Part shown: positions 26,531 to 39,500 of the stretch, one piece after another
How positions within the stretch are numbered: position 1 is the first letter of the stretch
Layout: every line of letters begins with the position of its first letter
Source: Pieris napi
Taxonomy: Eukaryota; Arthropoda; Insecta; Lepidoptera; Pieridae
NCBI RefSeq assembly: GCF_905475465.1
Contig: NC_062236.1
Span: 10,798,001-10,862,000 of the forward strand
Direction: 5' to 3'
Length of the DNA stretch: 64,000 nt
Made by a program: the position numbers and the translations under genes
The notes under the pieces: model-generated
Seen by the model: only the letters and a program-made list of their open reading frames with translations
The model's database searches: none
Told to the model about the DNA's origin: nothing

Positions 26531-26633
26531 CTACTCAGTACTTTGCTCGCTCAATGAATAAGTATCGCAATACAGCGAGGAAATAGTGCCAGCATTAAAG
26601 GGACACTGCCACAGGGACAAAACCTTTTAAATT
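26531..26633 (+). mobile_element. non-LTR retrotransposon tail relic (RGNAAS type), sense
   Basis: GCAATACAGCGAGGAAATAG and CCAGCATTAAAGGGACACTG are the reverse complement of blocks at 5505-5560 and 60470-60540. Too decayed to give a frame. Confidence 0.55.
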
Positions 26634-26934
26634 TGTTTTTAATTTCTATGCTATTCATCATTTTTTTATTATTATTATTATTACTATGTAGGTTAATAAT
26701 ATTATAAATACTATATATTTTAAATAAATTCTTACTCAGTGGCATACATAATCAATGTCAAAAACTGTTACACTATATGTGTTACGCCGATAATATTGTT
26801 AGTTGCGTTTGGACATATTATTCAATATACAAGTTTCTGTAACGTTTTTCATTACATACAAATTAATCTCTGTTTGACACGATTGATTGATATTTGACTG
26901 TAAGATATTGCGGTTGATGTTATTTATCTTCAGC

Positions 26935-26990
26935 CGCACCTCCACGCACGTATCCCTGGGTTCGATTCTCGGCGCATAATTGTTTTGGTA
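26935..26990 (+). repeat. possible tRNA-like SINE head relic
   Basis: CCCTGGGTTCGATTCTCGGC is box B-like in AT-rich sequence; no box A seen. Confidence 0.25.
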
Positions 26991-27624
26991 GACAGGCTCA
27001 ATTTCCTTAAAAAATCATCAAGTATATCTCCATGCTGCATTAGTTGCAGTTTATTTCAAATTAGTTTGAAAAGGTATTTACATAAAGTAACTGGGTTTAT
27101 TCTCATCAATTTCTCAATATAATTACTAGGCTTTTTATCCAATTTCACACGATACATATGAGCGTTGATGCGTATTCATTCCCAGCAATTTATTACCTTT
27201 TCATCGAAAACAATGATATCTGATTATGTCAACAATTCCCAGTGTGTAATCTCTAAATGAATTTAAAAATAGATGTACCTACTGTGTACTTTTGTACTAA
27301 GTGTGTCTAATTTAACAATGTTATATAAATGATGAATTATGTTAAACAGTTTAAAATATCAAATTTGGTTCATTTCGCCAATTTTAAAACAAAAGAGGTC
27401 CGCATAAACGTAGCAGCGCATCGCTTTTTTACTTAATTGTTACATCATAATGATAGATATATCTTATTAACAAGTATCCCAATATTTGGTAGAAGTAGTA
27501 GCACTTAAAATGTATTTCAGACAGGTCTCATCTCTATGATAGTCATTGTTGCGGGATCAAGATCTATGGCAGAGAATATATTTTGGTTAAAATACGTAAT
27601 TATTCAGTGTGTATGATAACGTTT

Positions 27625-27990
27625 ATTTATTTATTTAAAATGGGCACACTAACGAAACCCATACAGACACTTACAGAGAACACACAACATAAAAGTGGAC
27701 AAGTGTGACATATACTTTTAAAAAAACATTACAATTATAAAAGAGAAAATAGTTAATCCTATCAAAATAAACGACAAAAAACTAGATTAATTTACAAATA
27801 TTAAATTAAAAATTTGCAATTTAAAAATGTGATATTTCTTCTTTGCAATTGTTATTGGTGACGGTACAATGGCTGCAGACGCCTGAAGACATGGAGAGTG
27901 TCATAAAATAGATCAACCTCGTATGTCCTCGAAGCATCGTTTATGTATTTGAAGTGAGTTTTATTTTTTTATTGAATCTGACAATGATAA
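27625..27990 (-). mobile_element. possible LINE 3' tail, antisense
   Basis: Starts TTTATTTATTTATTTAAAAT, a reverse A-rich LINE end, and continues with a moderately complex block to about 27990. No frame or second copy in the window. Confidence 0.25.
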
Positions 27991-28485
27991 TTTTGTTAAA
28001 ACACATCCCGTTCATGCTTGAAACGTTTGTTGAAGAATTTGAAAGCGTACCAACTAAGTAGGAGACTCAAAAAATTCATATAAAAAAGATCGATCAAATA
28101 AGAAAGTGATTCGGGAGCATTCCCTCAGGTCGTTGAATCGTATGATGTAACTCGCTTAATTATATTACAGTTGCGTAAGGGCATTGTCTCCGGTCCTACA
28201 ACTTTCTTGCATTGTGAGAAAACACAAGCACTTACAGCTTTATAGACATTTTACGTGGGTAACACTAAACATTTTTAGAATTGGCCAGTTAGAAACATTG
28301 CTAATGAAAACTTTTTGAATTTCAATTTTAGAACTCTTTGGTAACCTAATGTAGTATATTGCATTCATTTGTCATTTGTTTTTGTGAATTGGCGGCAAAT
28401 CTAAAATTCTTGTAACACGTGAAAATGAAAATTGCGAGAAAATTTTCGGACAATGATTTATTATGACTTTCGTTGTGGCCTTTAA

Positions 28486-29248
28486 GGCGGAAACATACTA
28501 CTAAAACGCGACGCGACGTGTCGTGTCGACACCCGATGTCCATCGTGCACATTACCAACACGCGACACCACGACACGCTTGCAAATTCAAAAGTCATTTA
28601 GCTGATTTATTCCCCGCGCAATGTGCCAGCAAGTTTTTACCAATTTGAGGTTCAGATTCGAGGAATGTTTTCAGCGCAATGGTGCACACCCGGATGATGT
28701 TATTTTTAAGAAATAAATTTCCCAGATGTCTATTTTAATTGAAATCAAAAATTATTGTGTATTTTATATTTTTATATATTTTTATTTAGTATTTTTATTA
28801 TATTTTTTTCAAATTTTCAAATCTTTCTGGCCCACTCTGTATTTTTCTAATAAACTGAATTGATTAGCAGGTTATTTGTATTAAACTAACAACATCTTAA
28901 CTCCCTGTTTTTGTCCTTGTATTGAGGTAATCTCATGTCATATAAAACAGAATATTGTTTCACCAACTCAATTAATTGTTCGTCGTTAATTTCGCCAATA
29001 AATCCAAAAATATCTAAGTATATACAATATAAATTGACATTCGTGTCAAAAACTCGAAAGACTGACGCATGACGTCATCATCACAACATCCACAACACGC
29101 CGATCCAAATCGATTGGATGTTACCGCGTGTGATCACATGGCGTGTTGTCTATGTGCATCTGACCATATTAAATATATGGGATTGATAAGTACTGACATG
29201 CGTCGGATGGCGTGGTGTAGCGTCGCGTTTTGGTAGTATGTTTCCGCC
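28486..29248. mobile_element. 763-bp terminal-inverted-repeat element with TTAA duplication
   Basis: Ends GGCGGAAACATACTACTAAA and the complement at 29221-29248, flanked by TTAA (28482-28485 and 29249-29252). The ends continue into CpG-rich sequence (ACGCGACGCGACGTGTCGTG at the left; several ACACGCC/GGCGTG at the right). The TTAA target points to piggyBac or Kolobok type mobilisers. No transposase frame; the minus-strand frame at 28346-28597 is accidental. Confidence 0.75.
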
Positions 29249-30102
29249 TTAAAGTTATGATAGGGTGCTATTAGCATTTCAATGAAGCTCGAAATTTAAA
29301 ATGTTTTTTAATTTATGGTCTATAAAAGAACGTCATGCTGCATTAAACAGTTCCACACTGCTAGTGAATGGTCTACCATCGACTCTCACAATAAGTAATA
29401 GGTAACGTTGGCGTCATATCATTAGAGGTGAGGCAAAAGCCCGGCGTTAGCAATTAGGGAATGTACAAGTATAAAACAAAGCAGAGTAATAACTTTTGTT
29501 ATTATAAGACTTATAATCTGTGTAATAACGAAGTAATATTTTTCATCTGCATCTATATGCTACACAGATCATTAATTAGTAATAAGAATATTACGACACC
29601 TCCGGAAGTATATAGTGTCTTATATAGTAGTCTTTAGGCGTTAACAAAGAGGTGTAAATTGTCTAATCTTATTCCGCTAAAATGATAGCTGTAAAGTATA
29701 GTAAGTAACTGATAATTTGGTATTTGAACTTCCTTCTGCTGATTTCTAGGAAGAATAGAGTTCAACGCGCGCAATAATAACGGTTTATAAACAGATCAGA
29801 ACGTGCATATCTAATATCACATTTACAACCAGCCTTTGCTATCGCCGTGCAAGGCAAAAACTCCTACAGACTTGTCTTGTCTTAAAGAAGTTGGTGGGTA
29901 AGATTGAGCGAAAGATGCCCAGGATAAAGAGAGCCAGGTGGAGGAGGCTATACTCTATAAGAGGTACTTGGAAAAATAATTTCAGAGATGGATGAATATT
30001 TAGAGGAATAAATGAGGCTTAATTATGATTTATAGTTTTCTTGTAGCAATATCGTAGCCTTCTCGTTTCCCCAATGACTCGAAAAAATGAAAATAAAGTC
30101 AA

Positions 30103-30290
30103 AGTCAAAAATCATTTATTCATGTAGGTAACACAATGTATACTTATGAACCTCAAAAAAGAAATATACATTAAATGCTTCTAATTTTACATTTACTGCC
30201 AGTTCTCAAATCAAGGGCGTAGGACGGAAGAAAAGAACTGGCAATAAACTCTCCGCCACTCTTTTTAATCGCCAAGTTTTTGGTTTTACA
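30103..30290 (-). mobile_element. non-LTR retrotransposon 3' end, antisense, related to the 17561/52375 family
   Basis: Starts AAAGTCAAAGTCAAAAATCA (terminal tandem repeat in reverse). Contains GCCAGTTCTCAAATCAAGGG and GAGTTCTT-like blocks complementary to the TTGCCAGTTC...CCCTTGACTTGCGAACTGGT region of the other copies, and CTCCGCCACTCTTTTTAATC matching AAAGAGTGGCGGAAAG. A diverged subfamily. Confidence 0.75.
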
Positions 30291-30344
30291 CAACGTTTGT
30301 AAGGAGCTGTAACCATTACACCAAGTTCCACATGACATCTTAAG

Positions 30345-30580
30345 TAATAGCAGCGGAAATGCGGCACAAGAATTTAAAATATTATTTACTAATGATGAAG
30401 AGGTACTAGCCGAAATTGAAGCGTATTTTGAAACTAAGAAATCGTTCTATAAATATGGTACCGAAGAATTGTATGACCGCTATAATCGTTGTATCGCTCA
30501 CGAAGACTAATCAAATTCTATAAAAAAATATATTTGTTCTATGTTAGTTTACCAACTATTCAGCCCACCTGTTATATATA
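30345..30580 (+). pseudogene. mariner transposase C-terminus and 3' end, relic
   Basis: A frame ending TAA at 30508-30510 reads NDEEVLAEIEAYFETKK and YDRYNRCIAHED, the conserved C-terminus of mariner transposase. An A-rich stretch and a terminal-repeat-like TTAGTTTACCAACTATTCAG follow, as in mariner 3' ends. The rest of the transposase is absent. It abuts the antisense LINE tail at 30103. Confidence 0.75.
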
Positions 30581-30906
30581 ATAATAACTAGTTTACCATT
30601 TTCGTGTGAAATATAGTGTTTTGTAATTGGGTTAATTTACCATTAGTGTACAAGGAAGCGTGTGCCGATCGAGATTGCATTACGCGTTGCGCAAGCGGCG
30701 CTCCTGTGACATCGTACACTGTAGACGAACAATGGATTCGTCTGCATTGTAACATAATATGATTGTATCTTTAAAAGCGTGCATTTTACTTCCGGATACA
30801 ATTAGAATGGAACTTTGCTAATTGATGTTTGTTAAGTGATTCAAAAATTTGTAAGTTGGAAACATGTTTTATCGCAAAAGAATATATTACTTATATATAC
30901 GTATAC

Positions 30907-30965
30907 ACTAGCCGTTTCGCGCCCGCTTTGCTGGACGAATTAAAATAAATTTTATGTTTCATTAT
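30907..30965 (-). mobile_element. Helitron-type 3' tail relic
   Basis: Begins ACTAG and continues CGTTTCGCGCCCGCTTTGCT, the complement of a Helitron-like GC-rich tail ending CTAGT. The 5' end is not identifiable. Confidence 0.3.
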
Positions 30966-32098
30966 TTTATTTTTTTTCATATTTTTATTATTCTTCTTTT
31001 TAACTTCCCGCTAAGAAAATTGAAATATTTCGAAAATCGAGTTTTTAACAGATGTTGACGTTTAGAGGTTCTAGGAAGCCTCTTTTGTTTTTATTAGCGG
31101 GAAAAATTTTCATAAAAGTAAAAGAGAAATAAAAAAATGAAGGAACGTTGGAATTAAAAAAATAAATAGCCATAAACCATCTAGGAAAAATTTCGCATCG
31201 AATGGTGGTAGTTTCATGTCGATACGACATGTGGTTTAAGCGTGAAAGAGCCTCAAACGAAGACCATTTTCTTTTTATATATATATATATTATATATAGA
31301 AGATTTATAAAGTCAAACCTGGATAAGGGAGATCTCAAGGGACCGCGATCGCTTTTTCTCTTAGAGGTTACTTAGAGGTCATTAACCCGAGTTTCTACCT
31401 TACAGAGTTACAGAATAGAAGGAGTCTGTCTTACTTATAGAGGTCTATAAAAATACGACAAATATGACGTAATTAGAAACAAAATACGTGTATGTATGGG
31501 TATTAAATTTTTATTGAAATAGTAGCTGCACAGTTTAATCTAATAATTAGATTTTAATTAATACTTAAATAACATTTACTTTAAAAAAATACGTTAATAT
31601 GTTTTGCGAGTCTGGTTTTAAATTTTTTGTATGATTTTCAAGTTCATAAATTCTATCAAATATGCTTTGATCAACCGCCGCATATTCATAAAATTTGTGA
31701 CGGGTCTCCAATGCCTTTAAGCAACTGCTGTTTATGAACTGACTGTATTAAGCTTGACAAACAAGTCGGTACTCACATTTTTTTAATACTAGAATGAGTT
31801 CATCGAATTATAGGTAATAACAAAACAATAACAGACGCACATTTGGTTTGAATTAAATAAGGGTCCCTCGAAATTTAAGAATGTGTCATAAATAACAAAA
31901 GTTAAACGCGTTCCACCGTCGCTTATGGAGGTATAGGTAAGTAAGGTTCACGCGTAACAAATGACTGTCACTTATACAGGTTTTATATTTCTTACTCATA
32001 GAGGTTTTAGGAGGGCAAAATGGGACCTGGTAAATACTCTCATTAATAGAGTTTTCTCGCTTACCCAGTGCTGAGTTATCCAGGTTGTATATATATAT

Positions 32099-32332
32099 CA
32101 GTGGTGTTACACCCTTTTTAGGTCTGGGCCTCAAATTTCTGTATCTGTTTATGATCATTTTTTAATCTAATAGGCAAGTAGGTGATCAGCCTCCTGTGTC
32201 TAACACACAACACTTTTTGGTTCTAAGGCAAGCCTCCTCACGATATTTTCCTTCACCGTTAGATGGGAAATATCCACATATATAAAGAAAGTCCATTGTC
32301 ATTTTGCCAAGCCACTAGGCCAACACTGCTCA
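32099..32332 (-). repeat. tRNA-derived SINE, family B
   Basis: Antisense copy with TCTGGGCCTCAAATTTCTGT, the TAGGCAAGTAGGTGATCAGC block and the end CCACTAGGCCAACACTGCTC, the complement of the box A side. Confidence 0.7.
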
Positions 32333-32639
32333 TCGTGCATACATTTCAGATAAATCTGGAACTGTGATTGTAATTTTTGAAAAAATAATAATAAGTATTT
32401 CATTTATTTATAATTTTGTTAGATTTATTATATTAATAGAAAAAATATTAGTCTACTCTAGACTTTATCGGCTTAATATAAATCCGCAACGCAACCTTGT
32501 CCTGATATAAACCTTTCGAATATCTGATTCCAATTTGTGGTATGACTTCTTATATAACATTATGTCAAGGAATTCTATTTGTCTTATGCCATTCAATTTT
32601 TGCTATAAATAAAACTATTAACGCACCTTCTGTTGTAAT

Positions 32640-32745
32640 TTCTTTTTTATTGAATAGAGCACACGGCAAGAGGTGCACCTGATGTTATGTGATGCGGCTT
32701 ACACTTGCAGAAGTCTTGCAAGTGCGTTGCCGACCTTCTATTGTT
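32640..32745 (-). mobile_element. fragment of the same Jockey-like LINE tail, antisense
   Basis: Contains AAGTGCGTTGCCGACCTTCT and GAGGTGCACCTGATGTTATG, complements of the GGCCGGCAACGCACTTGC and ACATCAGGTGAGCCTC blocks at 13597-13675. Confidence 0.6.
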
Positions 32746-33719
32746 TAAGTTTACTGGTAAATAGTAATTGTTTGTTGTATAAAAATTCGGTGTAGACGCC
32801 ATCACAATAGGGTCGTTGACGGATTTTTAATAAGTCTCAGAAGTAAGAGAGTTTCTTTGTATATTATATACAGTATACACTAAGTACATATATGTTTGAA
32901 TATGGTAGGAGTGATTTAAAATTTTACGCAGGGTCGTTAATTTGTTACTTACATAATGTTTTATGACAACAGAATAGTATGGCGTCGCCAATTATGTAAA
33001 TATTGCACAAAATTGACATCAATACACAACATGCATTAATTTCCTTATTTCAAATTTCTTCGAAAGACGATATTTTGTAGCGATCACAAAGATTAGTTAT
33101 TATTATTAAGTTATACTTCATTAAACTAACGAAACGTCTAATAATCGTAATTAAATTTAACTTTAGTTCAGCCAATACATTATAAAAATCGCCAAAAAGG
33201 TATTAATTGCCCATAAAAATTACCATAATTAAGAAGACGATACGGAAACGGAAAACACATGGCCATTCATTATATAATACAACCTTCATAAAACTATCGA
33301 CATTTACTTATTCAAATATACAATAAGACATAAACAAATCTAAGACGCATTAGTACTCGTACCTATTTAAAGCAAAGCAACCAAAAAATTTGCGGTCATC
33401 CAAAGTTCATCTCTTTAAGTGAGATTTCGAGGGGCACAATAGAAATAAAATAGCTTTCCAATAATAAGAGCAACAACCAAATGATAAATCAGTATGATTT
33501 AGGTAGCACACAAAAAGCCATATGTTTTAACCTCAAGATGTCGTCATGTTCCCCTTACTTACAACGCTGGTTCTGTACTTGTCTTAAGTCTTGATTCGTC
33601 ATGTAATAAATGTATTCCCAAACATAAAGACGTATACCTACTAAATACATATAAAGAAGATACACAAAGTGAATATATTAGAAAAAATACTAAACCAACC
33701 GATGCCCTCACAAGCTTTA

Positions 33720-33893
33720 AAACGAAAATGGCACTGACGACCGATGGAAGGGAAAACATATTGGAAGGGAACAAAGATAAAAGTAGTGGGCAGGCCAAAA
33801 AGAAGGTGGGCTGATAGAAGGGAAAGACTGGCAGTCTATATTTGGACAGGGTTGGAGGAGGCCTTCACCCAAGAGGGGCCCATATCCACATAA
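33720..33893 (+). mobile_element. RTE-like LINE ORF C-terminus relic
   Basis: The frame ending TAA at 33891-33893 reads GRPKRRWADRRERLAVYIW and LEEAFTQEGPIST, the usual C-terminus of lepidopteran RTE-like LINEs (RPxxRWxD motif and GLEEAF). The upstream part is frameshifted. The minus-strand frame here is a shadow. Confidence 0.6.
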
Positions 33894-34689
33894 CATATTA
33901 CTAATAACATTTAGCTATGTAAAGGCTATCAACATTTGAAATCTAACTTAAGGATAGGGAAAAAAGGCTTTATCACTATTGTTACTTTCCCAAAAAACGA
34001 GGAGTCAGCATGAGATTTAAAATTTAAAATTCTGTACGTTCTTGCGAAAGTGAAAAATTGCCCAGTCATCGTTACAATCGTTAAAAATCTTATGCAAGAT
34101 TCATTAAATGTGTAAAGTAGGAGTAGTGGGGCAAACTTCAACACAGCTTTAAGGACTTTTAATTTTTACATTGAGACTATTTTATTGTACTTATGTATAC
34201 ATGACTTTAACTTTTTTCACCCTCGAATCACAGGGGTGTGCCTAAAAGTGTTTTCTGAGAGATCGTAGCTTCCTAATAAAACAATAAACGAATATAATTT
34301 ATTTATTACTTTTTTTAACTTGTGACTTGATGACCATTTATTATATATTATAAATATTAGTCGAAGAATTTCATTGATTTTTATTTTTTATCTAATAATA
34401 TACAGATTTACCAACACATTGAATTTGATAACAACAGCAATAAACGAGATAATGTTTAAGTACGTGTGGTAAAAAAACCCAAGAATTGCTTTAAAAACGA
34501 GATTTTGCAATCCGTGTCGAATCACCCGCGTCCGAGTTGAATATTAGAAAGTGAACTTTTTAACACAAATACATAATATTTAGCACGTCAAACTTATTGT
34601 GATTTTGAAAGTATTTGAATTCATGGCACATATAACATTTACAGGAATTAATAAGATTTTTGTTGCCACAACCGGTGGGTAACAATCGG

Positions 34690-34870
34690 GTGGCAGGGCT
34701 GGCAAAATGCCACGGGCCCCCGACCCAAGAGGGCCACTGTCCAAGAGATATTATATTCTATGGATGAATGTGAAGTCTCCAATACGCATTGGGCTGGCGT
34801 GGGGACTACAGAACATTCCCTCTCGCCTAAGAGAGTAGGCCTATGGCCATTAGTGGGACATATACAATGT
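34690..34870 (+). mobile_element. LINE tail relic
   Basis: Contains GGCTGGCGTGGGGACTACAG and TCGCCTAAGAGAGTAGGCCT-like text ending AGTGGGACATATA, a tail common in lepidopteran LINEs. A SINE lies 90 bp downstream. No frame. Confidence 0.45.
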
Positions 34871-34961
34871 GTAATTGATTACTCTGAAAATCTCAAAGTT
34901 TATTAAAATTAGACTGAGTAGGTACAACGTGAAGATTTTTACTTATAGGGCCCCATCAAAA

Positions 34962-35208
34962 GACGACTCATTGGTCTAGTGGTTAGTACCCCTGACTGCG
35001 AATCCATGGGTCCCGGGTTCGATCCCCGGCTGAGACGAACATCGATGTGATGAGCATTTGGTGTTGTGCTTAGGTCTTGGGTGTTTAAATATGTATTTAT
35101 ATATCTATCTATCTATCTATCTATAATATGTATATATATACGTTGCCTAGTACCTATAACACAAGCTTCACCAGCTTAGCATGGGAGTAGGTTAATCGGT
35201 GTGAATTG

Positions 35209-35263
<55 letters not shown>
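34962..35263 (+). repeat. tRNA-derived SINE, family A, copy 2, with 50-base poly(A)
   Basis: Same head and body as 21213-21470. An (ATCT)n microsatellite lies inside the body (35102-35122) and an uninterrupted run of 50 A at 35214-35263. The long homopolymer suggests recent insertion or tail expansion. Confidence 0.88.
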
Positions 35264-35267
<4 letters not shown>

Positions 35268-35689
35268 CCGCGGGCCCTAGATGATATAGTTACGCTGGTG
35301 GGCCACAACCAAATTAAATATATATATTTTAATATGTAAAATATTAGAGCCTTTTGTAATTTTTACGGCAACTTGTATTATATAGGCTGATGGAAATATT
35401 TGCTTTGTTCAATTGTCTTCGATTTACATAATATAAATTTATTTCTATATGTGCTAATTTTTACTTGACACCGATTAGATCTAACAATAAATTTTGCATA
35501 ATGTAAAAATATACCTACTTTTTTAAGTACCTATTTTGAGTTTACATCGTTAACAATTTCTTTTCTTAGAGTTACACGTCACGTGGTTGACAGAACGCCA
35601 GAATTAAAGTACGCAAAACGATTTTAGAGCGTACTTAAACAAATACTATTTTAAAGTTTATCAGAGGAATGGCATTTTTTTGTTTTCTT

Positions 35690-35940
35690 ATTCATAATCC
35701 TGTGGCTCTAAATAGGATCCGTTTATTTATAGTCAAGTATGTGATCTGAGCATCCTACGCCTGACGCATGTTGTTTGCACGTATCAGACATGTCAGTTTC
35801 CTCACTATGTTTGGTTTTATTGTAGGAGCTACTATTACTTGCGCACATAGAAAGAGAAATGATTTGGTGCTCAGCCGTGATTCAAACGCACGACCTTAGG
35901 GTCTTTACACGCGCTTAAACCTAGATTAACACTGTTCTTC
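35690..35940 (-). repeat. tRNA-derived SINE, family B, strongly diverged
   Basis: Antisense; CATAGAAAGAGAAATGATTT, CGTGATTCAAACGCACGACC and AACACTGTTC remain recognisable. Confidence 0.5.
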
Positions 35941-36522
35941 CTTTGGCTTCATACAAGAATTAAAATTGTAAAAAAACATCTTCAGTTTACTTTGTTTTTT
36001 AATACATCTGGCAAGTTTCGACTACTTCGATTAAAAACTTATTGGTTTTGCCACACAGGGGTCATACTTAACGTTCAGTCTTGTCTTTTAATTATTATTA
36101 AAGACTGGGCTTGGCTTACCAGCTAAATTGATGAAAGGACAAAAAAAATATAAGGTACAATTTGAATAGAATATTTGTAGCTTTAGCTTTACTTCATAGT
36201 TGACAGTTACAGTATGAAATGGACATTTGACAGTTTAATTTTAAAACTCAGCGCGCGCTGTTTGCGTTTGCGCGAAGTTCTAAATAATAAATATTGCAAT
36301 TTCCAATTTGCAAATTCCAAACACACCAGACGAAAAATTATATTAATTATTTGTTCTATAATCAGTGTTAAATTAAGATTGTTATGCATAAACCTACAAT
36401 ATTGCCTTCTCTTTAATTAATCATAACCACATTTTACCAACTTTAATGTAAACCATTTGCCTGATCATTGCTTCTTAGTGATAACGATACAAGTCAATAA
36501 TTCGCTTGTATATTAATTATAA

Positions 36523-39500
36523 ATGGCTAAACAAGTAGCAGAAGTTGAAATCCACGCGATTGATTCGCTTAAGAATGATGCTGATGATCTAGACATAAGC
36601 GTTGATTTAATCGATGATGGACTTTTCTTGGGTACCGTATAAATAATCATTCATATAACTCATCATTAATCTGACTATATTTAGATATTATCGTTATTAG
36701 AAGCTGCGTCTCGTAATGCCTATTTGATATAATTGTTCATCTGAGATGTGTTAGTTAGATAGATCGAGATCTCAGATAGTTAAATAGATAATAACGATAA
36801 TTGTTGAAACTGTACAATTCCAGGTAACCTAGCATGTGCCAGAGACCACAAGACACTTGAGAAGCTAAAGATAACACACATTCTTACATTGGACCTTGTT
36901 CCTCTTCCCCGAACAGTACTTGACCGTCACACCTTTACCTTCAAGTTTGTGAAATGTAAGCACATAAATGTAACATATGTAAAAACCACATAAATAAAAA
37001 TATATGCAAGAAATTTTTTGCAATCATAATATTGTTGTGTGTTGTATTGTATTTATGTTGAAAAGATCTTCACTTAGTAGATAAGTAAATATGTACTGTT
37101 AAATGAATTAACATTTTCAGTGGCTGATATACCAAAAGAAGATTTGATTACTCAACTACCAACCTGCAATGAGTTTATCAAAGAGGCTATTACAAATGGA
37201 GGGACTGTGCTTGTACATTGGTTTGTATTTGGCATTAATTTTAAAGCGTTTTATGTATATTCTATTAATACACTTTAACATGAAGTGATACTTAATAAAT
37301 TATATTATGTTTAGTGTATTAGTTGTAAAATGTATTTTAATTTTCTATTTTACAAGTAGCAACTAAATATCAATTAAATAAAGATATTTTGAAAATTTCA
37401 TAATTAATTCATACATAATTGAAAAACAAACAATCTGTACATAGACTGTATAAACTGCAGTGGGCCACAAAAATGTATTGTTAATTTTTCTTTAGAAGGC
37501 TTCTTTGTTTTTGTTATTCTTGTGTTTTTATTTTGTATTTTGGGCTCAAATAAACAGGCTTAACATACAGACTGCATTATATTTCATAAAATATGCTGTT
37601 GCTTTGGTTTTTGCTCTTCTTACAAAGGTATATTATATTTGTAATATGGATCCCATTGTTCTTCAATTCCCAGCTACTTTGGTGTATCAAGATCGGCAGC
37701 CATTGTTATTGGGTACATTATGGAGAAATATTCTCTTTGCTATGAAGATGCTTTTGTCCTTGTGAAAAGCAAGCGGAGGTTCATTGGACCAAATGTGGGG
37801 TTTGTAGCTCAACTGAAGTTATTTGGACATATGGGATATCAGTTAAACAGGGATGATCCAAGGTTTAAGCAGTTCAGATTGAAAATGGCAGGACAGAAAT
37901 TAAAACAAGGTATTATCAAATAATAATTATCTTATATGGATATCTTTTAAATAAATGTATTAAACAGTACAATGTTTTAAGTTTTCAATAACTTATAAAA
38001 ATAAAATAAATAAATCAGTGCCACTACAACCTTTTTAGGTCTGGACCTCAGATTTCTGTATCTGTTTCATGATCATTTGTAAACCTAATAGGTGAGTAGG
38101 TGATCAGCCTCCCTTGCCTGAAAAACACCGTCTACTTTTTGGGTCTAAGGCAAACCGCTTTCCTCATGATGTTTTCCTTATATGTTTGAGCGAATGTCAA
38201 TTACTTATAGTGAATTTAAAAGTATGGCATGGTATAAGGTACGAAATGTTGTAAACTTTTTAATAAAGTGATTGAATAATACATGGCGTATCATGTGGAG
38301 GTCCTTGGTTTGAGTCCTGGCAAATCACAAACGGTTTGTGTTCAGACAATGTAAGGGCTACTTGGTCTAAAAGAAATCTATCTATATATAAATAGATGCA
38401 TAAGACTGGTTATCCTATTAAAGGCGTACTTTACCAAACACCGTATATTTATTTTTATGTCACAACCTTATTTTATTTCTAGTAAAAATCCTGCCGCAGC
38501 TATTCGCGGATTTGGTGAAGCCGGATCCAGGTCTTGTAAGGGAGCGGCCGGATCCCATTGTGTACAGGTGTAAAAAATGTCGCCGAATCGTGGCCGGACA
38601 AAGCAATATTATACCGCACATACCCAAACAGGTATTTATATTGTATAGCAAATATCACTAAAAATTAAATATAACATTATGATGTCCAAGTCAACTGTTA
38701 AAGTCTGCTAAACTTTCAAATTTATCTGTATTGTAAAATACTCCGTTAACAGAAATAACAAACATGCATAGTGTTTAGGAAAAAAAAAAGTGCATAGTGG
38801 ACACAGTTTTTTAAGACAGTATTAAGAAGTGCTATACAGCACAACATTATTGTGTCAAATCTACTCTGAATATATTTTATATTTGGTCAGCCTAATGTCT
38901 TACAACCATGTCCTTTATATATTTTTTATGTTAGATAAAATTTTATTAGAAAATACAAATAATTATTCCATATTTAAAAAAAAAATTAAATATACGAATC
39001 ATTTGATTGTATTATTCCAAATTAAAAAAAAAACCAATTTTAAATGTACAACTCTTTTAATTGTATTATTCCAATTTCAAAAAATGGATTTTAAAGATTT
39101 TATTAGATTGTAGAGTTAACTCAATATAGAGACGCTGAAGATACTGCGAATATTCTGACTTGTGTTAATCGATTATATACTAATTCGCAAGTTTCTAGGT
39201 AAAAATAGAATTAGCCAAAAAGGGAATGCGGCCTCCTCCCAGTACTCTAACAGGACTCACGTGTGCCGAGAATGGGCAACTGCTGATTGACAAACTTAAG
39301 AGCCTCGCTTGTCAGATCATTGAGGAAAAAGATTGTGGGGTCACAGTGCATGATGATGGACCGAGCCAGGTGATTTTTGATCAAGATATTGTAACAAACT
39401 AGTTTCATAAGATAAACCTTATTCGCGTCAGCGTCGGATAAATTTTCAAATTTACAAAAAAACTACTACTACTACTTTTTTTTAGTATACCAATATATAA

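Larger units (their letters stand above)
25891..28481. other. intergenic stretch right of the NRF-6-like gene
   Basis: After the promoter region it is AT-rich. It holds the RGNAAS LINE relic, a tRNA-like remnant and the possible LINE tail. No other gene-like block seen. Confidence 0.55.
31000..33719. other. intergenic stretch with recurring TTATAGAGGT-like motif
   Basis: No gene seen. Copies of a CTTA(TAG)AGGT-like motif are scattered between 31060 and 32090 (see findings). A family-B SINE and a LINE tail fragment are the only named repeats. Confidence 0.5.

Noticed and set aside
31045..31338. 97-codon minus-strand open frame
   Set aside because: Low-complexity Tyr/Ile/Phe-rich text over a (TA)n tract; no family or signal.
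37505..37765. 86-codon plus-strand open frame
   Set aside because: Overlaps intron 3 and exon 4 of DUSP12 in the wrong frame.
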